Assembly (NCBI RefSeq): GCF_007990775.1
Contig: NZ_BJXB01000003.1
Location: 62,001 to 126,000, forward strand
Origin: Deinococcus cellulosilyticus NBRC 106333 = KACC 11606
GTDB taxonomy: Bacteria > Deinococcota > Deinococci > Deinococcales > Deinococcaceae
Reading direction: 5' to 3'
Length of the DNA stretch: 64,000 nucleotides
Below, in pieces: positions 26,806 through 35,518 of this stretch. Both the position numbers and the translations under genes were made by a program. Within the stretch, counting starts at the first letter, position 1. Each line of letters begins with the position of its first letter. Under the pieces are notes generated by a model. It worked only from the letters and a program-made list of their open reading frames with translations, had not been told where the DNA came from and made no database searches.

Positions 26806-28197
26806 ATGACCAAGAAACTTTGGGGAGGACGTTTCCAGGAGGCCACCGACAAACTGGTGGAGGTCTTCAATGCGTCTGTCACCTTTGACCAGAAACTTGC
26901 AGAGCAGGACATCCGGGGCAGTCTTGCTCATGTCGCCATGCTGGGCAAGCAGGGGATTTTGCAGCCCGAAGAAGTCACCCAGATCACAGAAGGCCTCAAT
27001 AGCATTCTGGAAGACATCCGTGCGGGCAACTTCGAGTGGAGCGTGTCTTTAGAAGACGTGCACATGAACATTGAATCCCGCCTCAGGGACCGCATCGGTC
27101 CAGTGGCTGGAAAACTCCACACTGCACGCTCCAGAAACGATCAGGTGGCCACCGATTTTCGGCTGTTCACCAAGGAAGCTGCGCTGGAGCTGGCGGACCT
27201 GCTGCATGGCCTGAGAACCGTGATGGTCCTGGAGGCCGAAAAGCACCTGACCAGTGATGAAGGCCAGCCCGTGATCATGCCCGGTTACACCCACCTGCAG
27301 GTGGCCCAGCCCATTTTGCTGTCCCACTGGTTCCTGGCTTACGTGGAAATGCTGGAAAGAGACGAATCCCGCTTCCGGGACGCTGCAAAGCGTATGGATG
27401 AAAGCCCCCTGGGTGCAGGCGCACTGGCCGGAACCCCCTGGCCCATTGACCGCTTTGCCACTGCTGAAGCGCTTGGTTTTGCCCGTCCCACCCGCAACAG
27501 TCTGGACAGCGTGGGCAGCCGTGATTTTGCGCTGGAATTCCTGGCTGCCTGCAGCATTGCCACCGCGCACCTGAGCCGCCTCTCTGAGGAACTGATCCTT
27601 TACAGCACCTTCGAGTTTGGTTTCCTGACCCTGCCAGACAGTCACACCACGGGTTCCAGCATCATGCCCCAGAAGAAGAACCCTGACGTGTCCGAGCTGT
27701 CCCGTGGCAAGGCAGGACGGGTTTTTGGTGACCTGATGGCCCTCCTGACAGTGGTCAAAGGAACCCCTCTGGCTTACAACAAGGACTTCCAGGAAGACAA
27801 AGAGCCTGTTTTTGATGCTTTTGAAACCCTGGCGATCATCCTGCAACTGCACATCGACATGATGCCAAAAGCAAAGTGGCATGCGAAAGTGACCCGTCGT
27901 GCTGCCCAGCGCGGTTACTCCACTGCAACAGACCTTGCAGATTACCTTGCCAGGAAGGGTTTACCCTTCAGGGAAGCCCACGAGGTGGCGGGAGAACTGG
28001 TGCACCTGTGCGTTTCTCAGGACCGGCAACTCTGGGACCTCACCGAAGAGGAACTGAAAAACGCCCACGAACTGCTGACTTCTGATGTGGCCCAGTACCT
28101 GACCGTGGAATCCAGCGCCAACGCCCGACTGTCTTATGGTGGCACTGGACTGGAGCGGGTCAGAGAAGCCGTTCAGGACGCCAAGGAACGCCTGTAA
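26806..28197 (+). CDS. argH: Argininosuccinate lyase
   Basis: ArgH cleaves argininosuccinate to arginine and fumarate, the final step of arginine synthesis. The 463-residue length is standard. The superfamily signature GSSIMPQKKNPDV is present near residue 283, and KLHTARSRNDQVATD and MPGYTHLQVAQP mark the other two conserved regions. The Shine-Dalgarno GAGGAG precedes ATG 26806. In some marine gamma-proteobacteria argH is fused to an N-acetylglutamate synthase domain. Here the acetyltransferases are separate genes, one of them a probable synthase 1 kb downstream. Confidence 0.98.
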   Translation: MTKKLWGGRFQEATDKLVEVFNASVTFDQKLAEQDIRGSLAHVAMLGKQGILQPEEVTQITEGLNSILEDIRAGNFEWSVSLEDVHMNIESRLRDRIGPVAGKLHTARSRNDQVATDFRLFTKEAALELADLLHGLRTVMVLEAEKHLTSDEGQPVIMPGYTHLQVAQPILLSHWFLAYVEMLERDESRFRDAAKRMDESPLGAGALAGTPWPIDRFATAEALGFARPTRNSLDSVGSRDFALEFLAACSIATAHLSRLSEELILYSTFEFGFLTLPDSHTTGSSIMPQKKNPDVSELSRGKAGRVFGDLMALLTVVKGTPLAYNKDFQEDKEPVFDAFETLAIILQLHIDMMPKAKWHAKVTRRAAQRGYSTATDLADYLARKGLPFREAHEVAGELVHLCVSQDRQLWDLTEEELKNAHELLTSDVAQYLTVESSANARLSYGGTGLERVREAVQDAKERL

Positions 28198-28219
28198 TTC
28201 TCTCTTCTGGAGGTCCAGC

Positions 28220-28735
28220 ATGGAAATCAAAAAACAGCTTGATCCCACTTTAGGAGCCCTGTTCACCGAGGCTTTCGAAGGGGAAAGTGTGTCCAGCTGG
28301 GAAGGCCGCATCGACCTGGGACTGTACGGCGAGGAAGCCCCCATGACTGTGGTGGTCACCGAAGAGGAAGACATCACCGATGAGCACCGGGATGCTTTCG
28401 ATGAGATCAGCAGTGACCCTGAGCGGTATTTTCGTCTGGCCTATCAGGAAGTGCAGTTTGAGTTGCAGGATCGCCCGGAGAAATATGGCCTGAGCCGTGA
28501 AGCTGCAGACATCGCCGTGACCCTGCTCGGTTCAGGGCAGGGGAGTGAAGTGCTGTTTGATCCTCTGGTTGTGATTCATCCAGGTCAGGATGGACAGACC
28601 TGCTTCGGGATTGGGTTCAAAGAATCCCAGCTTGATGTGCAAGACGGTACAGGTGTGCTGTTTCTGGATGGTCGTCCTGTGGCTGTTCTGAGCCTGTCTC
28701 AACTTCTGGACTTGCCTGAAGGGGTGCTGGAGTGA
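28220..28735 (+). CDS. Hypothetical protein in the arginine gene cluster
   Basis: A 171-residue, acidic, soluble protein with no signal peptide or recognised motif. The first half (SWEGRIDLGLYGEEAPMTVV, EEEDITDEHRDAFDEI) loosely recalls DUF6985-type small proteins. It is placed by TGGAGG upstream of ATG 28220 and by the GTGA overlap of its stop codon with the following HIT gene, so it is part of the argH-downstream transcript. Function unknown. Confidence 0.65.
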   Translation: MEIKKQLDPTLGALFTEAFEGESVSSWEGRIDLGLYGEEAPMTVVVTEEEDITDEHRDAFDEISSDPERYFRLAYQEVQFELQDRPEKYGLSREAADIAVTLLGSGQGSEVLFDPLVVIHPGQDGQTCFGIGFKESQLDVQDGTGVLFLDGRPVAVLSLSQLLDLPEGVLE

Positions 28736-29211
28736 AAGTCAGTTTTCTGCTCGATGGCTCCCAGTTTCGCAAGTACAAACAGGAGTGGGAAGAACATCTG
28801 GCCCATCCAGAAAAGAATCCTCTGCTGGATGAGGCAGGACTCAGACGAAATTCTTTTGTGCTGGAGAATGACCTGTGCCTGTACAGCCAGAATCCACAGT
28901 TCTCTGATGGGCTCACTGGCAGCGGAATCATCGTCACGAAAGCTCCGAGGGCAACCGTGTTTGACCTGACCCCTGGAGAATGGGTTGCAACATATGAACT
29001 GCTTCATCAGGTGAAAGCCCACCTGGACCACATGTACAGGCCTGATGGGTACACAGTGGGCTGGAATGTGAGTCCTGCTGGAGGGCAACACATCCCACAG
29101 GTGCATCTGCATGTGATTCCACGTTTTGAAACCGATCCATTCGCTGGGTGTGGCATCCGCTATTTTTACCGGGAGTGCCTCAAGCAGCCCTCAAGCCCTC
29201 AATTCCCCTGA
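28732..29211 (+). CDS. HIT-family hydrolase
   Basis: A 159-residue histidine-triad protein. HIT enzymes hydrolyse or transfer nucleoside monophosphates (for example AMP-lysine or ApnA). The triad region reads QHIPQVHLHVIPR: the second and third histidines (His125, His127) are present and His120 lies upstream, but the first triad position is Gln123, an atypical replacement. It starts with GTG overlapping the preceding stop by four bases. It is unknown whether the Gln change alters activity. Confidence 0.85.
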   Translation: MKVSFLLDGSQFRKYKQEWEEHLAHPEKNPLLDEAGLRRNSFVLENDLCLYSQNPQFSDGLTGSGIIVTKAPRATVFDLTPGEWVATYELLHQVKAHLDHMYRPDGYTVGWNVSPAGGQHIPQVHLHVIPRFETDPFAGCGIRYFYRECLKQPSSPQFP

Positions 29212-29226
29212 TCTGTCGGAGGCCCC

Positions 29227-29751
29227 ATGCTGACCTTGGAATCCATCGCTGTCCCTGACATCCACCCGAACGCTCCCCTGATGCTGAGAAAAGCACGCCT
29301 CACCGACATTGATGCGATCAGTGAATTGATTGGTTACTGGGCGGTCCGGGGCCTGATGCTGGTGCGCAGCAAGCAACTGCTGTCTGAAACCATCCGTGAT
29401 TTTTTTGTGCTGGAAGCAGAGCCTCTGGAAGGCCATCCAGGGGGAATCGCTGGTGTGGTCGGCCTTCACATGCTGGCCATTGATCTGGCAGAGGTGCGAG
29501 GTCTGGCCGTGCATCCCAGTTTTCAGGGGAAAGGACTCGGTCGCTGGCTGGTGCTGGCCTGTGAAAGGGAAGCAAGAGATCTGGGTTTGCCTGCGCTCTT
29601 CGCCTGGACCTACCAGCAGAAATTCTTTGAGAACTGCGGGTTCACCCGCATCGACAAGACCAACCTGCACCCCAAGGTGTGGAGTGAATGCCAGCGTTGC
29701 CCTTTCTACGAGAACTGCAACGAGATCGCCATGTTGAAGGACCTGAAGTGA
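29227..29751 (+). CDS. argA: N-acetylglutamate synthase (short ArgA type)
   Basis: A 174-residue GNAT resembling the short synthases of Mycobacterium and the C-terminal half of ArgH(A) fusions, which make N-acetylglutamate from glutamate and acetyl-CoA, the first step of arginine synthesis. Visible hallmarks are LRKARLTDIDAISELI, the acetyl-CoA motif LAVHPSFQGKGLGRWLV, the FENCGF segment and the cysteine-containing tail KVWSECQRCPFYENCNE, which I recall as characteristic of this group. Its location in a group with argG, argH and carA supports the call. It overlaps the next GNAT gene by four bases. Confidence 0.8.
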   Translation: MLTLESIAVPDIHPNAPLMLRKARLTDIDAISELIGYWAVRGLMLVRSKQLLSETIRDFFVLEAEPLEGHPGGIAGVVGLHMLAIDLAEVRGLAVHPSFQGKGLGRWLVLACEREARDLGLPALFAWTYQQKFFENCGFTRIDKTNLHPKVWSECQRCPFYENCNEIAMLKDLK

Positions 29752-30158
29752 CGAATTACACCACCGACCTGCCTGGTGCAGTGGATTTCCAGAGTCTTTA
29801 CCTGACCGCTGGATGGGGAAATCAGGACAAACCGCTGGAGTGGTTTGAAGCTGCCCTGAAAGGGTCGTGGTTTGCTGTTTCGGTGTACGAGGAAGAGCAA
29901 CTGATCGGGTTTGGAAGGATCATCAGCGACGGGGCGATTCATGCCTTCATCACCGAGATGATTGTCCATCCCGACTGGCAGGGGAGAGGGATTGGGAAAG
30001 AAGTGCTTTCCCGACTGGTGGACCACTGCCAGACGCAGGGCATCCGGGACATTCAGCTGTTCTGTGCCCGGGGCAAGCAGGATTTCTACCTGAAGCAGGA
30101 TTTCGTGCCCAGGCCAGAGGATGCCCCTGGCATGGAGTGGAAGTTCAAGCATGACTGA
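29748..30158 (+). CDS. GNAT-family N-acetyltransferase
   Basis: A 136-residue GNAT domain of the small RimI-like type. It starts at GTG 29748, which overlaps the argA-like stop codon (GTGA). The motif A segment is MIVHPDWQGRGIGKEVLSRLVDHC, and LFCARGKQDFYLKQDFVPRP closes the fold. It is the last gene before the carA leader. An earlier in-frame start would run into the preceding gene, so the coupled GTG is preferred. Substrate unknown. Confidence 0.87.
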   Translation: MTNYTTDLPGAVDFQSLYLTAGWGNQDKPLEWFEAALKGSWFAVSVYEEEQLIGFGRIISDGAIHAFITEMIVHPDWQGRGIGKEVLSRLVDHCQTQGIRDIQLFCARGKQDFYLKQDFVPRPEDAPGMEWKFKHD

Positions 30159-30205
30159 CTGTCTGGATGACTGCCCATCCATAAAGGCATTTGACTGGGT
30201 AACTG

Positions 30206-30287
30206 ATGGTCTGAAGTTCCAATTGATGGTAGTGTGGAACGCTGGAGACCATGAAACCTTGCCTGTGAGCAAGGTATGGGAGGTAAC
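30206..30287 (+). promoter_or_regulatory. Structured carA leader (two hairpins and SD)
   Basis: Hairpin one: ATGGTCT/AGACCAT (30206-30212 with 30246-30252) continued by GTTCCA/TGGAAC (30216-30221 with 30235-30240). Hairpin two: ACCTTGC/GCAAGGT (30256-30275). The Shine-Dalgarno GGGAGG (30278-30283) follows. There is no U-tract, so it may act on RNA stability or translation. No matching riboswitch class is recognised. Confidence 0.4.
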
Positions 30288-31472
<1,185 letters not shown>

Positions 31473-31504
31473 GAGACCCCACAATCAAATGTGTCCATTC
31501 TGAG

Positions 31505-31530
31505 CCCGGCCTGAAGGCCGGGTTTGTTGT
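31505..31530 (+). terminator. carA: carA intrinsic terminator
   Basis: The 7-bp stem CCCGGCC / GGCCGGG with tetraloop TGAA is followed by TTTGTTGTT, 33 nt beyond the carA stop. Confidence 0.9.
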
Positions 31531-31759
31531 TGGGCATGAAGGTTTTCCAATGGAAAAAGTCAGATTTTGTTCAGGTCATATTACGGATTTTTAACAGAAC
31601 GGTGTTGTGGGGCGGTTTTGTCAGGACTTGCTTACACAACAGAAAGCCCTTCATGTTATGCTTTTTGCAGACAAGTTCGAGATTGAACCAGTGCTTGCAG
31701 TTTTTCAAAGTAGGGGTTTTCCTGTAAGAAAGCTGTGATTGGTCTGAGTTTAATCTGAA

Positions 31760-31842
31760 GACAAACTGAAGCAGTGATCCAACCAGAGTGATGCGGGCGC
31801 CTAGTGCTGGTTGGGGAGTTGGTGGCGCGACCGGCAGTCATT
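31760..31842 (+). promoter_or_regulatory. Cyclic-di-GMP-II-like riboswitch aptamer
   Basis: The segment GAGTTGGTGGCGCGACCGGC (31816-31835) matches the 3' core of the Clostridium acetobutylicum c-di-GMP-II aptamer as I remember it (pattern GAGYYRGTRGYGCRACCGRC). P2 is CCAACCAG / CTGGTTGG (31779-31786 with 31807-31814); its 20-nt loop holds GGGCGCC, whose GCGCC (31797-31801) pairs with GGCGC (31824-31828) to give the class pseudoknot. P1 is weaker (ACTG 31765-31768 with CAGT 31835-31838). The purine-rich AAGCAGTGAT before P2 matches the k-turn strand. The terminator that follows uses GACCGG, so ligand binding should prevent termination. Confidence 0.75.
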
Positions 31843-31870
31843 TGATCCAAATGGCTGCCGGTCTATTTTG
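31830..31870 (+). terminator. Riboswitch-controlled terminator
   Basis: The arms ACCGGCAGTCATTTG (31830-31844) and CAAATGGCTGCCGGT (31848-31862) pair over 15 bp with one wobble and are followed by CTATTTTGT. The 5' arm is the conserved 3' strand of the aptamer, so the two folds exclude each other. The Shine-Dalgarno GGAGGT of the next gene is at 31874-31879. Confidence 0.8.
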
Positions 31871-31884
31871 TCTGGAGGTACAGG

Positions 31885-32385
31885 TTGAAGCACACAAGAA
31901 CACAACTGATCCTGCTCCTGATGGGAGGACTCACGTTTGCCCAGCAGACGCAGGCTCCCAGGCTGGAACTGAAAAACCAGGTCTTCACCGTGGTGAGAAC
32001 CGTCAAGGACGGCAAAACCACCGAAGAGCTGAAAGCCAGTAACGGCCTGCAAACGCCGGGACAGGTGGGTGTGTTGCGCCTCACCCTCAAGAATGTCTCG
32101 AAAGAGGTCCTGAAGAACATTCGTCCCAGACAGCCCCTCAACTCCTCCCAGGAATACCTGGCGGGTTCGGCCAGCAACAGCCACCCGGTGGAGTTCAGTT
32201 TTGATGGCGGAGAAACCTTCGCCCCCGAGCCCCTCTTCAAGACCGTCAGTGTGCAGGAAAACGGCAAGACGGTTCTCAAGAAGGTTCAGGTGAAACCCAG
32301 CGAGTACACCGATGTGCGCTGGAACATCCCTGAACTCCAACCCGGCCAGAGCGACGTTCTGGATCTCAGATACAAAGTCAGGTAA
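31885..32385 (+). CDS. Small secreted protein, first gene of the envelope locus
   Basis: A 166-residue exported protein that starts with TTG at 31885 (GGAGGT 5 nt upstream), giving signal peptide MKHTRTQLILLLMGGLTFAQ. The mature part is one beta-rich domain resembling a single DUF11/NEW3-type unit (GVLRLTLKNVSKEVLKNIRP, HPVEFSFDGGETFA) and ends DLRYKVR. The C-terminal x-V-K-pattern recurs in two later genes of the locus. It lies 21 nt before the 1001-residue protein. It is the gene directly under riboswitch control; its precise role is unknown, perhaps a subunit or secretion partner. Confidence 0.7.
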   Translation: MKHTRTQLILLLMGGLTFAQQTQAPRLELKNQVFTVVRTVKDGKTTEELKASNGLQTPGQVGVLRLTLKNVSKEVLKNIRPRQPLNSSQEYLAGSASNSHPVEFSFDGGETFAPEPLFKTVSVQENGKTVLKKVQVKPSEYTDVRWNIPELQPGQSDVLDLRYKVR

Positions 32386-32406
32386 CACCCTCAGGAGGAG
32401 GATTTC

Positions 32407-35400
32407 ATGAGCAAGAAGTTTCTCGCACTTTCACTTGCACTGGCAGCCGCAGGGACTGCATTCGCCGCAGGCACGCCTGCCAACACCAAGATTCGCAACC
32501 AGGCTGTTGCCGACTTTACGGATTCCAGTGGCACCCGTCAGACCACCAAATCCAACGAGGTGCTGACGGTGGTGCAATCGGTGTTCCAGTACACCATCAC
32601 CCCTGACGAAGCCACCACCGGAAACACCCCTGCCCGCAGCACCAGTGTGCCCAACACCGGAGCCCCCCGTTACTTCGCCTACTACGTCACCAACTCCGGG
32701 AACGCCACCGACCGCATCTTCCTGACCCCCACCCTGGCTGGAACCTCCACCATCGTCGGCACCCCCACCTTCAAGCTGTACTACGACTCCACCCCCAACG
32801 GACAGGTGGACAGCGGCGAAGTGGAACTCTCCAAAGTCAGCGGTGTGTACTACGTGGATGCTGCTGCCGACCAGACCGTCAACATCGTGGCCGAAGTGCG
32901 TCTGCCCGTGCAGGCCACTGTGGCAGGCACCCCCCGCGCCGACTACAACCTGGTCGGGGACAGCACCAACCTCACCGGTACCGGAGACGAGTTCGGCAAC
33001 CAGAACAACACCGTCAGCATCAGTGTCAGCAACGACGCCTCCTTTGCCATCACCAAAGATGCCAACCTGGCCGACCTCGTGGACCGCAACGGCCTGCTGA
33101 AATACACCATCCAGGGCACCAACAACGGTGTGACTGCCGCCTCTGCTGTTGCTGTGACCGTGAACGGAGCCACCCGCTACGGCATCCTGATTCAGGACAA
33201 CCTGCCTGTGAATGGTTCAGGCAACCAGCTGGAATTCCTCACCACTGCCCTCGGCACCACCGGTCCTGACAACTATGTGACCAGCGGTCGTGGCGTGGCC
33301 GTGCCCATCTACAACACCGGCACCCTTGCCGCTCCTGTCTGGACCACCACCTTCAGCAGCAGTGCGGTGTCCGTGGGCATGCTGATCCAGAACGATGCCA
33401 CCGGAACCACCGACCCTGGTGCCTTCTTCCAGAACGGTGACCAGTTCACCCTGGCTTTCACCGTGCGGGTGGACAACGACAACAACGCCGCCAACACCCC
33501 CGATGCCAACATCCTCAAAGTCGGCACCCCCATCGACAACACCGCCACCGTCAAGTTCAAGAAGAACCCCCTCGACACCGGCACCACCACCCCCTCCAAC
33601 ACCCGCACCAACCACGTCGCTCCTGCTTACGCTGTTGCTGTCGGTCAGGATGACAGTGGCATCGCCGGAACCCAGGGTCTGGACAACAGCGGCACCGAAG
33701 AAACCTACACCACCGGGGGCAATGCCTACCTGGGCCAGACCTACACCTGGACCGTGTACCTCACCAACAACGGCAACACCGACGATCAGGTGCGCCTGAA
33801 CCTGGATGGGGCCCTTCAGCTGCAGAACGCCACCATCTCCTACACCAACGGCACCTCCATCACTGCAGGCAGCTCCATCGCCATCGCACTGGGCCAGACC
33901 GTCACCCTGCGCGTGACCGGCACCATTCCCCTGAGTGCCACCACTGGCTCCCCTGCGGGCATCCGTCTGATTGCAGACTCCACCAACGTGGGGGGCACCA
34001 TTGGCATCAGCGGCAAAGATGTAACCGTGGCTGGAGATGCAGCCGACACCGTGATCCTGCGCAGCCCCAACGTCACCAACCCCTACGCAGTGGATGGTGC
34101 AGTGGATGACGCCGCCGCCAGCAAGACCGGAGACGGTGACAGCAGCAACGACAGCACCAACACCGCCACTGCGCCTGCCCAGTACGTCAAGGTCAACCCT
34201 GGCACCACCGCCTACTACCCTGTGGAAATCCGCAACACCGGCACTGTGCAGGACAGCTACGATCTCGTGCTGCCCAGCGGTGCTGTGCTCCACACCTTCA
34301 CCGACACCAACGGAGATGGCAACTGGGATGTGGGCGAACCCGTGGGCTCTGCAGTCAGCACCACCAGCCCCCTCAACCCCAATGCTTTCGTGAACCTTGT
34401 GCTGTCCTACCCCATTGCCAGCAACCAGGCCCCTGGTGACATCACCGTGCCTGTGCAGGCCAGAAGCACCACCCTGAACACTGTCTCTGACAGCTTCAAC
34501 GTGATCTTCCAGGTGCAGGCCAACAACCAGGTGACCTTCACCCCGGACCGCACCGGCAGCGTGGTTCCCGGTGGTGTGGTGGAATACACCCACACCCTCG
34601 CCAACAACGGCAACACCTACGTCCAGTTCGACCTGGCTGCTGCTGGCACCAGTGGCACCAGCGACAAGGGCCTGATCTACACCTACACCACCGACGGCAC
34701 CACCTACGTGATTGATCCTGCGGCCAGCGCCATCTGCGTGGCCCCCGGAGGCACCTTCAATGTGAAGGTCCGCGTGGAAGCCCCCTCCAGTGTGCCCATC
34801 GGCACCGAAGACCCCGAAATTCTCTCTGGGGTTGCAGGCTTCTACACCGATGCCACCTGCACCACTGCCGTGGCCGGAGCAGGAACCCAGACCCTCTCTG
34901 TGACCGACACCACCACCGTGGTGGGCACCCTGATCAAGGTCGAGAAGAAAGTCAAGAACCTCGGTCCCAAAGTGGTGGATGCTGGCTACTCCGACAACAA
35001 CACCGCCTACCCCGGCGACACCCTGGAGTACAAACTGGACGCCTACAACAACGGCAACCTGGACGTGTACGCCCTGGTGGTCTCTGACCAGATGCCCACC
35101 GACACCACCTTCGAAGCGTTCGAAGTGAACACCTCCAGCCTGCCTGTGGCCACCAACGTGCTGGTGTCTGCCGACTACGATCCGCTGAACCCCACCGCTG
35201 CCACCTGGGTGGACTTCGACACCATCGATGGGGACAACGACAACATCGTGACCGCTTCCGAGTGGGCTGCTGCTTTCCCTGCTGCCACCTTCAGCACCCT
35301 GGTGGTCGGTTTTGACACCGACGGTGACGGCAGCATCGAGTACAGCAACACCGAAGACAACATCCAGCCTGCCAAGGGCGCAACCGTGCTCTTCCGGGTC

Positions 35401-35412
35401 AAAGTCAAATAA
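32407..35412 (+). CDS. Large secreted DUF11-like repeat protein (surface structural protein candidate)
   Basis: A 1001-residue exported protein (signal MSKKFLALSLALAAAGTAFA) composed of beta-sandwich repeats of the DUF11/COG1361 kind: NTGAPRYFAYYVTNSGNATD near the N-terminus, YLGQTYTWTVYLTNNGNTDD in the middle and PGDTLEYKLDAYNNGNLDVY near the C-terminus. It contains three Ca-binding-like loops (DTNGDGNWDVGE near residue 632, GDNDNIVTASEW near 940, DTDGDGSIEYSN near 970). The codon usage is strongly biased to C-ending triplets, unlike the small gene before it, suggesting high expression. A strong terminator follows, so it may be the most abundant product of the locus. Confidence 0.8.
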   Translation: MSKKFLALSLALAAAGTAFAAGTPANTKIRNQAVADFTDSSGTRQTTKSNEVLTVVQSVFQYTITPDEATTGNTPARSTSVPNTGAPRYFAYYVTNSGNATDRIFLTPTLAGTSTIVGTPTFKLYYDSTPNGQVDSGEVELSKVSGVYYVDAAADQTVNIVAEVRLPVQATVAGTPRADYNLVGDSTNLTGTGDEFGNQNNTVSISVSNDASFAITKDANLADLVDRNGLLKYTIQGTNNGVTAASAVAVTVNGATRYGILIQDNLPVNGSGNQLEFLTTALGTTGPDNYVTSGRGVAVPIYNTGTLAAPVWTTTFSSSAVSVGMLIQNDATGTTDPGAFFQNGDQFTLAFTVRVDNDNNAANTPDANILKVGTPIDNTATVKFKKNPLDTGTTTPSNTRTNHVAPAYAVAVGQDDSGIAGTQGLDNSGTEETYTTGGNAYLGQTYTWTVYLTNNGNTDDQVRLNLDGALQLQNATISYTNGTSITAGSSIAIALGQTVTLRVTGTIPLSATTGSPAGIRLIADSTNVGGTIGISGKDVTVAGDAADTVILRSPNVTNPYAVDGAVDDAAASKTGDGDSSNDSTNTATAPAQYVKVNPGTTAYYPVEIRNTGTVQDSYDLVLPSGAVLHTFTDTNGDGNWDVGEPVGSAVSTTSPLNPNAFVNLVLSYPIASNQAPGDITVPVQARSTTLNTVSDSFNVIFQVQANNQVTFTPDRTGSVVPGGVVEYTHTLANNGNTYVQFDLAAAGTSGTSDKGLIYTYTTDGTTYVIDPAASAICVAPGGTFNVKVRVEAPSSVPIGTEDPEILSGVAGFYTDATCTTAVAGAGTQTLSVTDTTTVVGTLIKVEKKVKNLGPKVVDAGYSDNNTAYPGDTLEYKLDAYNNGNLDVYALVVSDQMPTDTTFEAFEVNTSSLPVATNVLVSADYDPLNPTAATWVDFDTIDGDNDNIVTASEWAAAFPAATFSTLVVGFDTDGDGSIEYSNTEDNIQPAKGATVLFRVKVK

Positions 35413-35422
35413 GCCTCTTCTC

Positions 35423-35454
35423 AGGGGCACTCTGATCAGGGTGCCCCTTTTTTT
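35423..35454 (+). terminator. Internal terminator after the 1001-residue gene
   Basis: The 8-bp stem AGGGGCAC / GTGCCCCT is followed by a run of seven T. It would reduce expression of the downstream genes relative to the 1001-residue protein, or they have their own promoter. Confidence 0.9.
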
Positions 35455-35518
35455 AAATCCACCTTTTCTTTCCCACAAACCCAGAATCGATTTTTCACAC
35501 CCTCAAGGAGACCCTGAT

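Larger units (their letters stand above)
31523..31884 (+). other. Leader region of the envelope locus
   Basis: No protein gene is seen between the carA terminator and the TTG start of the first envelope gene. The region holds an extended -10 (TGTTATGCT, about 31654-31662) as a candidate promoter, a c-di-GMP-II-like aptamer, and a terminator hairpin. Confidence 0.5.

Noticed and set aside
31816..31836. Resemblance of GACCGGC to the FMN (RFN) element motif
   Set aside because: The other RFN helices and its conserved junctions are missing, while the c-di-GMP-II pseudoknot and P2 are present.
33217..35478. A 753-codon open frame on the minus strand opposite the 1001-residue protein
   Set aside because: Its composition is a mirror of the strong codon bias of the plus-strand gene (Gly/Val/His-rich, no recognisable domain).
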